Source: Psychromicrobium xiongbiense (GTDB lineage: Bacteria; Actinomycetota; Actinomycetes; Actinomycetales; Micrococcaceae). Taken from it: DNA of 32,515 nucleotides. The notes under the pieces are model-generated. The model saw only the letters and a list, made by a program, of their open reading frames with translations. It ran no database searches and had not been told where the DNA came from. The translations under genes and the position numbers were made by a program. The DNA lies in NCBI RefSeq assembly GCF_030271165.1, contig NZ_JASSZH010000049.1:1-32515 (forward strand), given 5' to 3'. Shown here piece after piece: positions 15,238-23,388 of the stretch. Position 1 is the stretch's first letter. Each line of letters starts with the position of its first letter.

Positions 15238-16194
15238 TCAGCCCGGACTGCCACCGGCATCTGGCGGTTCACCGTACCCCCACCGCAGCGTCACGCTACC
15301 GGGGCCGAAGTTCCACCGCACCAAATGTATGGAGGCCGAGGCGTCCAGCCAACGCGGGCTGCGTCGCTCCACTCCCCCGATGATCTCAATTTCCTCAAAC
15401 CAGTCCGGGACATTGCGGGGGTCGAATCGGACCCAGTTCACCAACTTATGACTGTGATGATAGGCAGGAGCGGCTACCACCCGCTCGAAAGGATTGTTGA
15501 ACGCCCCGTCAGAGGGCACCTCGAGTTGGATCGCAACCATCGCCGACTCGCCAACGTCCAGCGGACGGTCAAGCTCAACTGACACCGCTTGAACCGTGCG
15601 GTGAGGGCTGAGGTACCGGTCAATCACCGTTCCGCCACCCAATACCTCGAGGATGAGCGGCTCGAAATCTGCTTTGTCGGGAACGATGGAGAAGACGAAC
15701 CGATCGAGGGTTCCTTTGATGCACTCCACCAGGAAATGGAAAGTGCTTCTGGCCAGAAGTCCGTCCAGCCCGACGTCCGTGACGATCTGGAAGGAGGTGA
15801 TCCTCAGCGAATCATCCGGCGGACCGTTGAGTGCCTGTTTTGCTTCAAGGAACGCCCGAGCCGGATCTGCCGCGTTGTCGAGTGTGGGGAATTGGCGGGC
15901 CATCGGTGGCAATTGATTTCCGGGAGAGGCCCGAGCCGCGAACCCTGCCAAATCGCCAGCGTTCAGCGCAAGAATCTCTTCGATATCAGCGATTACCTCC
16001 CTACGGAGTACCGGATCCGGCTGCCGTGCGCCGGATCGCCAGTAGCTCAACGTCGCTAAGGAGATCGGGTTGCCGCGGGCCATGAGCCGCTCCCGCAGCC
16101 GCGTGAGCGGCAGTCCCCGCGAATCGAGGGCGCCGCGGAAGGCCTCGGCAAATGCCCCCGGAACCTCGCCCTCCAGCATGGCCTTGCTACTCAT
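15238..16194 (-). CDS. XRE-like HTH protein with unknown C-terminal domain (copy A)
   Basis: I do not recognise a named family for the whole protein. Of 318 residues, about 10-75 form an XRE/Cro-like helix-turn-helix: RGLPLTRLRERLMARG, then ISLATLSYWRSGARQPDP as the recognition region, then ADIEEILAL. The remaining 230 residues look beta-rich and include FLEAKQALNGP, LSPHRTVQAVSVELDRPLDV, NWVRFDPRNVPDWFEE and the end SIHLVRWNFGPGSVTLRWGY. No membrane segment is seen. The start at 16194 is chosen because its ATG overlaps the stop of copy B (ATGAGTAG), fitting translational coupling; an ATG at 16212 is also possible. A ligand-sensing regulator is a reasonable guess, not shown. Confidence 0.8.
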   Translation of the reverse strand: MSSKAMLEGEVPGAFAEAFRGALDSRGLPLTRLRERLMARGNPISLATLSYWRSGARQPDPVLRREVIADIEEILALNAGDLAGFAARASPGNQLPPMARQFPTLDNAADPARAFLEAKQALNGPPDDSLRITSFQIVTDVGLDGLLARSTFHFLVECIKGTLDRFVFSIVPDKADFEPLILEVLGGGTVIDRYLSPHRTVQAVSVELDRPLDVGESAMVAIQLEVPSDGAFNNPFERVVAAPAYHHSHKLVNWVRFDPRNVPDWFEEIEIIGGVERRSPRWLDASASIHLVRWNFGPGSVTLRWGYGEPPDAGGSPG

Positions 16195-17182
16195 GGCCCG
16201 GCGGCTCGCCATAACCCCAGTGCAGCGTCACGCTGCCGGGTCCGAAGTTCCACCGTACCTGGTGGATAGAGGTTGGGGTGTCGAGCACCCGAGCCCGGCG
16301 CTGCTCGCCATCGGGAGTCACGTCCACCTCCTCAAACCAGTCCGGGATTCTGCGTGGATCAAACCGGATCCAATTCGCCACTTTGTGGGCCAGGTGATAG
16401 GCAGGGACCGTCATGAACTGGCCAAATGGGTTCCCAGACGACCCCTCAGGCACCATGTCCACGCGAATCTCCAGCATGAGCGACTCACCCACCTCCAGGG
16501 TGCGGTCAAGCTCAATTGACACCGCCTGGACGGTACACTGCGGGCTGAGGTACTGATCGACCACGGCACCTCCGCCCACCACGTCAATCACCATCGGACG
16601 CTCAATCTCTCCAGCAGGAGCAACGCATAACACGTGGTGAGTGAGCGTACCTTTGACACACTGCAGGAGGAACTGACAGGTGGCTGCGATGGGGAGCCCC
16701 TCGGCCCCGACGTCCGTCGTCATCTGGACAGAAAGCATACGGAACGTATCATCGGCCGGGCCATTGAGTGCTTGCTTCGCATCAAGCACTGACTGAATTC
16801 GATCACCGCCATGCTCGAGCGTCGGAAGGTGACGGGCTGCGGGTGGGACCTGGCCCACATCACGTGGCTTCACTGCGAGGCGGACCAAATCCCCTTCCTC
16901 CAGAGCAAGGATCTCTTCGATGTCCGCGATGACCTCCTTGCGGAGCACCGGATCCGGCTGGCGCGTGCCGGAACGCCAATAACTCAAGGTGGCCAGGGAC
17001 ACCGGATTTCCGCGGTCCGCGAGGCTATCGCGCAACCTGGTGAGCGGCATGTTGCGTAACTCGAGGGCCGCACGGAGGGCATCGGCAAACCGCTGTGAAA
17101 CCTCGGCCTCAGGCCGCAACTCAGTGCGTGGCGCAGACGCCTGGGCAGGCTCGCCCACTTCTGCATGTTCCCCCGTAGACAC
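16187..17182 (-). CDS. XRE-like HTH protein with unknown C-terminal domain (copy B)
   Basis: A 331-residue paralog of copy A, similar along the full length and also at DNA level, so the pair probably arose by tandem duplication. After a hydrophilic leader of about 25 residues comes the HTH (NMPLTRLRDSLADRG, then VSLATLSYWRSGTRQPDP at about 61-78, ADIEEILAL). The C-terminal domain repeats the landmarks: AKQALNGPADDTFR, LSPQCTVQAVSIELDRTLEV, NWIRFDPRRIPDWFEEVDV and SIHQVRWNFGPGSVTLHWGY. GTG at 17182 is supported by TAGCAT six bases upstream, a leaderless start. It is first in a B-A operon and divergent from copy C across 318 bp. Confidence 0.82.
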   Translation of the reverse strand: MSTGEHAEVGEPAQASAPRTELRPEAEVSQRFADALRAALELRNMPLTRLRDSLADRGNPVSLATLSYWRSGTRQPDPVLRKEVIADIEEILALEEGDLVRLAVKPRDVGQVPPAARHLPTLEHGGDRIQSVLDAKQALNGPADDTFRMLSVQMTTDVGAEGLPIAATCQFLLQCVKGTLTHHVLCVAPAGEIERPMVIDVVGGGAVVDQYLSPQCTVQAVSIELDRTLEVGESLMLEIRVDMVPEGSSGNPFGQFMTVPAYHLAHKVANWIRFDPRRIPDWFEEVDVTPDGEQRRARVLDTPTSIHQVRWNFGPGSVTLHWGYGEPPGHE

Positions 17183-17188
17183 AGGTCA

Positions 17189-17194
17189 ATGCTA
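17189..17194 (-). promoter_or_regulatory. -10 box of the HTH B-A operon (leaderless)
   Basis: TAGCAT on the minus strand ends six bases before the GTG at 17182. No clear -35 is visible, which fits a promoter that needs an activator. Confidence 0.5.
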
Positions 17195-17239
17195 GCGCGG
17201 CCACAGAAGGCCGGTCCAGGCCGACACTTCTGGCGTTGA

Positions 17240-17278
17240 ATCGGCCCGGCTGCGCTCCCCAGGCGCTGCCGGGCCGAT
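17240..17278. promoter_or_regulatory. inverted repeat between HTH copies B and C
   Basis: ATCGGCCCGGC (17240-17250) and its exact complement (17268-17278) can extend by three more pairs after one mismatch, leaving a nine-base loop. It lies upstream of both divergent promoters and so is probably not transcribed, which favours a DNA-binding site over a terminator. The regulator is unknown. Confidence 0.5.
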
Positions 17279-17386
17279 GTATCGGCGTGGATGCTGCCCC
17301 ACGGAACCCTGTCTGGGTGAACACCATTGACGGTTCGCATCCGATGTTGTCAGTGTAGGAAGCTCGGTTTCACCAGCACGGTAGAT

Positions 17387-17455
17387 CTGTGAAAGGCCTG
17401 GGGCTTAACACTCCGACCTCGGCTGTGAAAGTGTTCGCCCTAAAATTTGTACAAT
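17387..17455 (+). promoter_or_regulatory. promoter and repeated motif upstream of HTH copy C
   Basis: CTGTGAAAG occurs at 17387-17395 and 17423-17431, start points 36 bases apart. A likely -10, TACAAT, is at 17450-17455, so the second copy covers the -35 position. AACACT (17407-17412) and AGTGTT (17430-17435) also form an inverted pair. The layout suits an operator for copy C, perhaps bound by one of the HTH proteins. Confidence 0.45.
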
Positions 17456-17500
17456 CGCTCGCGTAGTGGCATTCAGCGCGGTGGAATTCAGGAGGTGGGG

Positions 17501-18439
17501 ATGAAGGCAGGCCAGTCATCCCGCGGCTCCCGACTGACCGGCGAGTCGACGCGCGGAGCACTCACTTCCTTCTCCGACGACTTTGCCAGTGCACTGGACG
17601 AGAGAAACCTCTCGCTGAGCAGGCTGCGAGTGCTGCTTCAGGAACGCGGGCATCCGGTGCCGGTAGCGACGCTCAGCTATTGGCGTTCCGGGGCACGCCG
17701 CCCCGAGGGCGACCGGTCGATGGCCACCGTTGCCGCCATCGAGGAGATTCTGGCAGTCGGCCAGGGGCGGCTGACCCGTCACCTTGTCGGCAAATCTCGC
17801 CGAATCGGGACCGTCTCCGCGCTCGCAGACCCCGATGCCGACGATGCTCTGATCCGGGACATGCAGTCCATCCTCAACAGCTCCCCTGCCGAGAACATGC
17901 GGACGTTATCGATTCAGGAAACGATCACCGTGGATGATCGCGGTGCCGTCGCTGCCGTGACATCACTCCTCTTGCTGCAATGTGTGACGGGTCGAGTGGA
18001 CCGCCTTGGGTACGTGCAAACCGCCGCGGAGCCCACTGAAGAACACCCCCAGCTGACACGCATCGTGGGCGGATCGTGTGATCTGGTTCATGTTCATCCG
18101 TCTGGACGGGCCGTCGGGTTTGCGATATCGCTCGCAACGCCTCTTCAGGTGGGAGAGACCGCCATGGTCGAGGCAACCATGATCTTCCCTCGCAGCTATC
18201 CCGTACGACGTGAACATCAGACTTTCGTGCGTCGCCCGGTGCGCGAGCTTATTCAGTGGTTCCGCTTTTCAAGCGCTGATGTGCCTACCTGGTGTGACGA
18301 GGTAGAGACCGTATCCGGAGTCCGACGGACGCGGGAGGTTGCGCTCGACACACCGATCTCCATCCACCGGGTTCGTTCGGATTTTGGTCCAGGCAGCCTG
18401 CGCCTTCGCTGGGGATATGACGACGATTTCCCAGAATAA
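17501..18439 (+). CDS. XRE-like HTH protein with unknown C-terminal domain (copy C)
   Basis: A 312-residue, more distant paralog of copies A and B, facing away from them. The HTH is conserved (NLSLSRLRVLLQERG, then VPVATLSYWRSGARRPEG, AIEEILAV). The C-terminal domain keeps MRTLSIQETITV, the pair WFRFSSADVPTWCDEVE, and the end SIHRVRSDFGPGSLRLRWGY, but differs elsewhere. The ATG at 17501 follows CAGGAGGTGGGG, a strong ribosome binding site, unlike the leaderless copy B. The frame is open 18 codons further upstream, overlapping the promoter region. A CTGTGAAAGG-type motif lies on both sides of the gene in opposite orientation. The role is unknown; a regulator is inferred. Confidence 0.82.
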   Translation: MKAGQSSRGSRLTGESTRGALTSFSDDFASALDERNLSLSRLRVLLQERGHPVPVATLSYWRSGARRPEGDRSMATVAAIEEILAVGQGRLTRHLVGKSRRIGTVSALADPDADDALIRDMQSILNSSPAENMRTLSIQETITVDDRGAVAAVTSLLLLQCVTGRVDRLGYVQTAAEPTEEHPQLTRIVGGSCDLVHVHPSGRAVGFAISLATPLQVGETAMVEATMIFPRSYPVRREHQTFVRRPVRELIQWFRFSSADVPTWCDEVETVSGVRRTREVALDTPISIHRVRSDFGPGSLRLRWGYDDDFPE

Positions 18440-19142
18440 TCCTGGGGTGCAGGACATTCAGAACCAAGACCTTTCACAGTCGCTCCGACGGTGTGAAGTT
18501 GGCTTTCCTACTATCAAGCTGGGGCCAATTCCACACGATTAGGCAACGATCAGCAAGGCACCCCCCGGAGCCGGTCGTCTGTCGATGTGAGGCACCTCCC
18601 AGCAGGGCCACCGCTCCCCCTCCAGACGCGGTGGCCCTGCACTGAGATATCCAGCCTTCTCCCACCACTCATATATTCATTTGTTGAATCCATTACCTTC
18701 ACGAGCGGTGCGCTGATTTTCTGAGCAGACCCACTCCACCAAACCCTTCGCGCCTGCTTACTGTCCTTAATTTCCATGGAAGTTGTGGATCAAAGCCACC
18801 GCTCGACCTGCCTCATTCGCCGATCAGCCCTGCGATCTGACCACTCTTAAGTAAACACATATGCTTTCGGACATTATTGGTCGAGACTGCCGATCCAGTG
18901 CAGACGGAACATCCGCCTCCCGCTCAGCAGTCCAGGAAATAGTCGATGAATCAGCCCATCAGGCAGGAAGATAACACCACTGCACTCTTGACTTCGCGGC
19001 GCGACTCGGGATTCAATGTGTTAAAGCAATGAATATAGCCAGATGAATGATCCGTCTGTTCGCGTTTTGTCCGGCGGCCACCCCGCTACGGAAGTGGCCG
19101 CCGGAGACCGAACGCGTTGGTTCAAACTCAATGGGGAGAGCA
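18440..19142. other. 703-bp region without a gene
   Basis: No convincing coding sequence on either strand. It holds an inverted CTGTGAAAGG-like copy (18464-18479), a terminator-like hairpin (18602-18640), and then a visibly more AT-rich stretch (about 18660-19040) with the inverted pair ATTCA/TTGAAT. The AT-rich part probably contains the promoter and control sites of the LPSTG glycosidase, but I cannot place a -35/-10 pair with confidence. Confidence 0.6.
18602..18640. terminator. terminator-like hairpin after HTH copy C
   Basis: GCAGGGCCACCG (18602-18613) and its exact complement (18629-18640) enclose a 15-base loop. It lies about 160 bases past the copy C stop. No T-run follows. Confidence 0.6.
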
Positions 19143-22100
19143 ATGAAGCAGAACCGCCGCTTAATACCAACCCTCGTCGCGTTGGTTGCTGTAGCCGCCG
19201 CTTGTCTGACGTTGGCAGTGCCACCAGCGCAAGCCCTCGGCGGTGATGGTCGGACAGTTGCAGCCACTGCGCCGCAGCTCACGCCCTGGACCACTCTCAC
19301 GGGGTGGACGACCGACACCGGTGCCTGGCAGGCAACCAACGGCGTTCTCTCCGGCTCCGGTCGGACACGAACTGTCATCTGCACCGATTGTTCTGCTCAG
19401 AAGCCGCTCAGCGAGGGGAGAGTGACTGTTCAGGTCAAGCTGCCAAAAGCAGCGGACACCACCGGTACCTCGCCAACGATCAACGTGGCTTTTCGCAACG
19501 GGAACGGTGACAACGCCATCGGCGTGCGACTGGGCGCCCTCGGAAGCAACGCCATCACTGCTGCGGCGTTCAGCCGAATCGCTGGAACTGTGACCGTTCC
19601 GCTGGGGACTGGGTCGAAGAGCACCTCTCGCTCGCTGGCTCTGCTCCCCGGAAGTGTACAAAATGTCGAGTTGGACTGGTCCGAAAACAATCTCTTCTAC
19701 CGAATCTGGCAGGACGGTACCTCCCGTCCTGGAGCGCCGATGGGCGGCTACACACTCGATGCTCTCAACATCACCCCTAATAGTCTTGAGCTGGAATCCT
19801 CTCAGGTCACCGCCAATTTCTTGGGCTGGAGCGCTAGCAGTGTGGTGGCGGGCTATCCCAAATCAGCTCCTCCGCCGCCCAACCGATCGGCATGGTCAAC
19901 GCTGAGTGGCCAATGGGCAGAGAACCCGGCCAACACTCTGACGTCGACAAGTGACGGATCGGATGCCGCCGTGCGACGAGCCCTCTGCACTACTTGCGCC
20001 GTGGGGGTACCCGCGACCTCCGGCGCGGTAAGCATGGACTTCACCGTCCCGGCCCCAGCGCAGTTGACAGATACCACCTGGGCCTCTGCTGCACTCATGT
20101 TGACGGCAGCAGATCCAACCCGGCGCATCTACGTCATGGGAGGGATCGGTTCCAAAGCAACACTCACCTTCATGAACGTGGTGAACGGCACCGAGACTCG
20201 CCTCAATGAGCAGAGTTTCACGTGGGTCGCCGGAAATACCTACCGTATGGAGGTGACCTGGAGCGGCACCGCCTACCAGATTCGGGTCTGGACAACAGAC
20301 AGCGCCCGGCCAACAACCGCACAGGCCTCCGTGACCGTATCAGGCTTCGACCCAGAGTATGCAGGCTTTCGTCAGTGGGGAGTGAAGGCTGCTACCTATG
20401 CCAACCTAACCGCTACCGGGCTGGCCATGGGCACGGCACAGGACTCCGCAGCATGGGCCGGGCCATCAACTCAGGGCGTCTACCTCCCGGAAGACAAGAA
20501 TACGATCCCAGTCCCTACCTATGACCAGGTTCGCCCGCTGATCCCCACGCCCGTTGCCGACGCTGACCCGGGGTACATAGACCTCTACAACCAGACATGG
20601 AAAATTCTGTTTGGCAAAAACGTCCTTCAACCCACCGCGTCATCCCCGCTGGTGCGGACCTACGTCGATTCCGGTTTCGACCCGAGCATCATGTTCCAGT
20701 GGGATACCTTGTTTTCCCTGCAATATGCGATCTACGCGAACGCAGGGTTCGATGCAATCAGTTCCCTCGACAACTGGTACAGCTTGCAGAAGCCGACCGG
20801 AGAGATCCGCCGGGCCTACGACTCATACACCGGGCAGGTGCATCCTTGGGCTAGCGGCCCGAACGGAGTCAATCCACCTCTGTTCTCTTGGGTAGAACTC
20901 TCCAGCTATCACCTCACCGGCGACCTTGACCGAGTCAAGAAGGTGCTTCCGGCATTGCGCGCCTATGCGGACTGGGTATCAATCCAGATGTGGTCACAGG
21001 CCTCACCACATCAACTGTTCTGGAATAACGGTAACGGAAACGGCATGGACAATCTGCCAACCCAGCTGAACCAGGGTGGCGATGGGGTAACCAACGGGGT
21101 CGGCAACGTGGACATGAGCAGTCAAATTGTATTGATGCGTCGCAGCCTAGCCGCGCTGGAAACAGCTCTCGGCCAGTCTGATCGGGCCAGCGATGACAAC
21201 GCCTGGGCCGACGACGTCGCACAGCGTATCAACAAGGTGTCATGGAACGAACAGGACGGTCGCTTCTACGAAGTTGATGCAAAGGGAGTTCAGTGGAAAG
21301 TTGACTCTCTGGCGGGGTTCTGGCCGCTACTGGCCGGAATCGCCACCCCGGAACAGGCGCAGAAAATGATCGCCGGGCTCAAGGATCCTTCCCGGTACTG
21401 GGGAGACATGGTCTTCCCTGCGCTCGCCCGGACCGATGGTCGCTACGACCCCAAAGGCGACTATTGGAAGGGCGGCGTGTGGGCGCCATCGACCTTCTCG
21501 ACTGTCAAGGGAGTGCAGGCGTACGGTGACCGTACGTTCGCGGAAGACGCCGCCAAACGATATCTCGACGGTATCTATCAAGTGTTCAGCTACTCGGGCA
21601 CAGTTTGGGAGCTTTATGCACCGGAAAAGCAGTCCAGCTCCTGGATTTCAAACTCCTTTACCGGCAGCAAGACCAACCTGCTAGTCCCAGTGGTGAAGCC
21701 AGGAACGACACTCACCGCCGGCCAGTCCTACGTTGCGCCGGGAACGGATGAGGGAGGCTCCGCACTGAATGCGCAGGGTGGGAGCAACAGGATCTCCAAA
21801 AACCAGTTTGTGGGTTGGACTGGGCTTGCGCCCATCACATTGCTGATTGAAAACGTCATCGGCATTCAGGCGAACGTGCCAGCAGGCACCATTGCCTGGG
21901 ACCTTCACCGGACCGACCGCAACGGAATCCAGAACCTCAGTCTCGGAACGGCAGGGACGTTGTCCATGATCGCTGATCCTCGCAGTACCACTACGGACGA
22001 CACCACGGTGTGCTTCACCGGCACTCTTAAGCGAAGCATGACGGTCAACATCACGCTTGGCTCACGGCTGGTACCGGTCACCCTCCCTACCGGTCCGGTC

Positions 22101-22679
22101 AACACCTGCACATCAACCAAGCCCGCACCAACGCCGACCGGTACCGCATCCGTTGCCGTCGGTCAGGCTCAAGTCGCTGCAGGTGCGCCGCAGTCGGCCA
22201 GCGGAACCGGCTTTGTTCCAGGCGAAAGTGTCTCAGCTGTGATGCACTCGACGCCGCTGGACCTCGGCACGCAGACAGCTGATGCGCATGGGGTAGTGAA
22301 TTTTAGTTGGGCTGTACCGCTTGGGACAGAGGTCGGGGCGCACACCGTGGTCCTAACAGGGTCCGTCACTCCAGCAGTCAACGCGGGCTTCAGCGTCACA
22401 GCACCCGTTACACCTGGAAATGGCACCTCAGCCCAACCCACAACAGTACGGTCTGCTGTGTCACCCGCCGTTGCGGCGCCTGAGTCGGCCAGCGACGGGA
22501 GCCTTCCCTCCACCGGAGGATCGATTCCCATAAATGTCGTTCTCATAGCCCTAGCAACACTAGCCGTTGGCTTGTCCGTTCTTCTGAGTGCAACAATCGG
22601 GGAACGACGGCGGCGTGGAGCACACCGCCAGCTCCAACACTCGAATAGGTGGGCCCACCGTTCCACGAAGAACTCTTAG
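19143..22679 (+). CDS. LPSTG-anchored (alpha/alpha)6 glycoside hydrolase
   Basis: Large secreted glycosidase, 1178 residues. In order: signal peptide (1-31, ending AQA); two beta-sandwich, lectin-like modules at about 38-235 and 255-450, each with one CxxC (C80-TD-C83 and C282-TT-C285); a catalytic domain at about 470-980 of the trehalase/GH63/MGH1-like clan; an Ig-like module with SASGTGFVPGESVSAVMHST; and a wall-sorting signal with LPSTG (1121-1125), a hydrophobic span and an RRRR tail. Catalytic-domain landmarks are FQWDTLFSLQYA, GNGNGMDNLP (candidate acid D636), WELYAPE (candidate base E823) and FVGWTGLAPITLLIENVIGI. The ATG at 19143 follows GGGGAGAG. The substrate is not predictable; an alpha-linked glycan is inferred. 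Sortase anchoring may use an enzyme encoded elsewhere. Confidence 0.85.
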   Translation: MKQNRRLIPTLVALVAVAAACLTLAVPPAQALGGDGRTVAATAPQLTPWTTLTGWTTDTGAWQATNGVLSGSGRTRTVICTDCSAQKPLSEGRVTVQVKLPKAADTTGTSPTINVAFRNGNGDNAIGVRLGALGSNAITAAAFSRIAGTVTVPLGTGSKSTSRSLALLPGSVQNVELDWSENNLFYRIWQDGTSRPGAPMGGYTLDALNITPNSLELESSQVTANFLGWSASSVVAGYPKSAPPPPNRSAWSTLSGQWAENPANTLTSTSDGSDAAVRRALCTTCAVGVPATSGAVSMDFTVPAPAQLTDTTWASAALMLTAADPTRRIYVMGGIGSKATLTFMNVVNGTETRLNEQSFTWVAGNTYRMEVTWSGTAYQIRVWTTDSARPTTAQASVTVSGFDPEYAGFRQWGVKAATYANLTATGLAMGTAQDSAAWAGPSTQGVYLPEDKNTIPVPTYDQVRPLIPTPVADADPGYIDLYNQTWKILFGKNVLQPTASSPLVRTYVDSGFDPSIMFQWDTLFSLQYAIYANAGFDAISSLDNWYSLQKPTGEIRRAYDSYTGQVHPWASGPNGVNPPLFSWVELSSYHLTGDLDRVKKVLPALRAYADWVSIQMWSQASPHQLFWNNGNGNGMDNLPTQLNQGGDGVTNGVGNVDMSSQIVLMRRSLAALETALGQSDRASDDNAWADDVAQRINKVSWNEQDGRFYEVDAKGVQWKVDSLAGFWPLLAGIATPEQAQKMIAGLKDPSRYWGDMVFPALARTDGRYDPKGDYWKGGVWAPSTFSTVKGVQAYGDRTFAEDAAKRYLDGIYQVFSYSGTVWELYAPEKQSSSWISNSFTGSKTNLLVPVVKPGTTLTAGQSYVAPGTDEGGSALNAQGGSNRISKNQFVGWTGLAPITLLIENVIGIQANVPAGTIAWDLHRTDRNGIQNLSLGTAGTLSMIADPRSTTTDDTTVCFTGTLKRSMTVNITLGSRLVPVTLPTGPVNTCTSTKPAPTPTGTASVAVGQAQVAAGAPQSASGTGFVPGESVSAVMHSTPLDLGTQTADAHGVVNFSWAVPLGTEVGAHTVVLTGSVTPAVNAGFSVTAPVTPGNGTSAQPTTVRSAVSPAVAAPESASDGSLPSTGGSIPINVVLIALATLAVGLSVLLSATIGERRRRGAHRQLQHSNRWAHRSTKNS

Positions 22680-22680
22680 G

Positions 22681-22686
22681 TACCAT
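22681..22686 (+). promoter_or_regulatory. -10 box of the O-methyltransferase gene (leaderless)
   Basis: TACCAT ends six bases before the ATG at 22693 and lies directly after the stop of the glycosidase gene. It suggests an independent promoter despite the 13-base gap. Confidence 0.4.
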
Positions 22687-22692
22687 GGGCCC

Positions 22693-23388
22693 ATGTATGA
22701 GGGCGAAGAGATCTGGCGCAGCGTTGACCAGTACTTCATTGATCACCTGGTGAACGAGGACGATGCTCTGAGGCAGGCGAGGCTCAGTTCCACGCGTACC
22801 GTGATGCCAGAGGCGGACGTGGCCCCGAATCAGGGCGCGTTTCTCTCAGTGATCGCCCAGATTGCCGGGGCCCGACGCGTCCTCGAATTCGGTACACTCG
22901 CCGGTTACTCGACCATCTGGCTGGCTCGCGCCATAGGGCCGGATGGCACCGTGGTAACGCTGGAGATCGACGAGGCGACGGCCGACATCGCGCGCAAGAA
23001 TTTTGAACGGGCTGGGGTGGCAGGCCGGGTCCAGCTGATCGTGGGGCCAGCGGCCGACTCCGCGCGAGCGCTGATCGAGGCTGGTACCGAGCCCTTCGAT
23101 GTGGTGTTCATCGATGCCGACAAGCCGAATAACCCGCTGTACCTCAAGGCGGCCCTGGCACTGAGCAGGCCAGGGACGGTGATTGTAGGTGACAACGTGG
23201 TCCGCAATGGCGCCATTGTGGACCCGGAGAGCGATGATCCCCGGGTCCACGGCACCTGGGCACTCATTGAGCGCCTCGGCAGCGATAACACCCTTGAAGC
23301 CACGGCGCTGCAGACCGTGGGCCTCAAGGGCTGGGACGGATTCGCGATCGGAATCGTCAAACGGAGCTCGCCGACCGAGCTTCAGTAA
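22693..23388 (+). CDS. SAM-dependent O-methyltransferase (family 3)
   Basis: Class I methyltransferase of the catechol O-methyltransferase-like family 3, 231 residues. Motif I is RVLEFGTLAGYSTIWLA, followed by VVTLEIDE (ribose-binding acid), FDVVFIDADKPNNPLYL (metal-binding DADK) and VGDNVVRNGAIVDP, all typical of Mg-dependent O-methyltransferases. The N-terminal YFIDHLVNEDDALRQAR helix is also characteristic. The acceptor is unknown; small catechols are possible. The ATG at 22693 is preferred because upstream in-frame sequence only re-reads the glycosidase gene. Its stop overlaps the end of the convergent isochorismatase gene by seven bases. Confidence 0.9.
   Translation: MYEGEEIWRSVDQYFIDHLVNEDDALRQARLSSTRTVMPEADVAPNQGAFLSVIAQIAGARRVLEFGTLAGYSTIWLARAIGPDGTVVTLEIDEATADIARKNFERAGVAGRVQLIVGPAADSARALIEAGTEPFDVVFIDADKPNNPLYLKAALALSRPGTVIVGDNVVRNGAIVDPESDDPRVHGTWALIERLGSDNTLEATALQTVGLKGWDGFAIGIVKRSSPTELQ

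Noticed and set aside
15238..18439. The HTH trio as a phage-defence or toxin-antitoxin system
   Set aside because: No nuclease, toxin, ATPase or other effector motif is visible in or beside the genes, so only a regulatory role is suggested.
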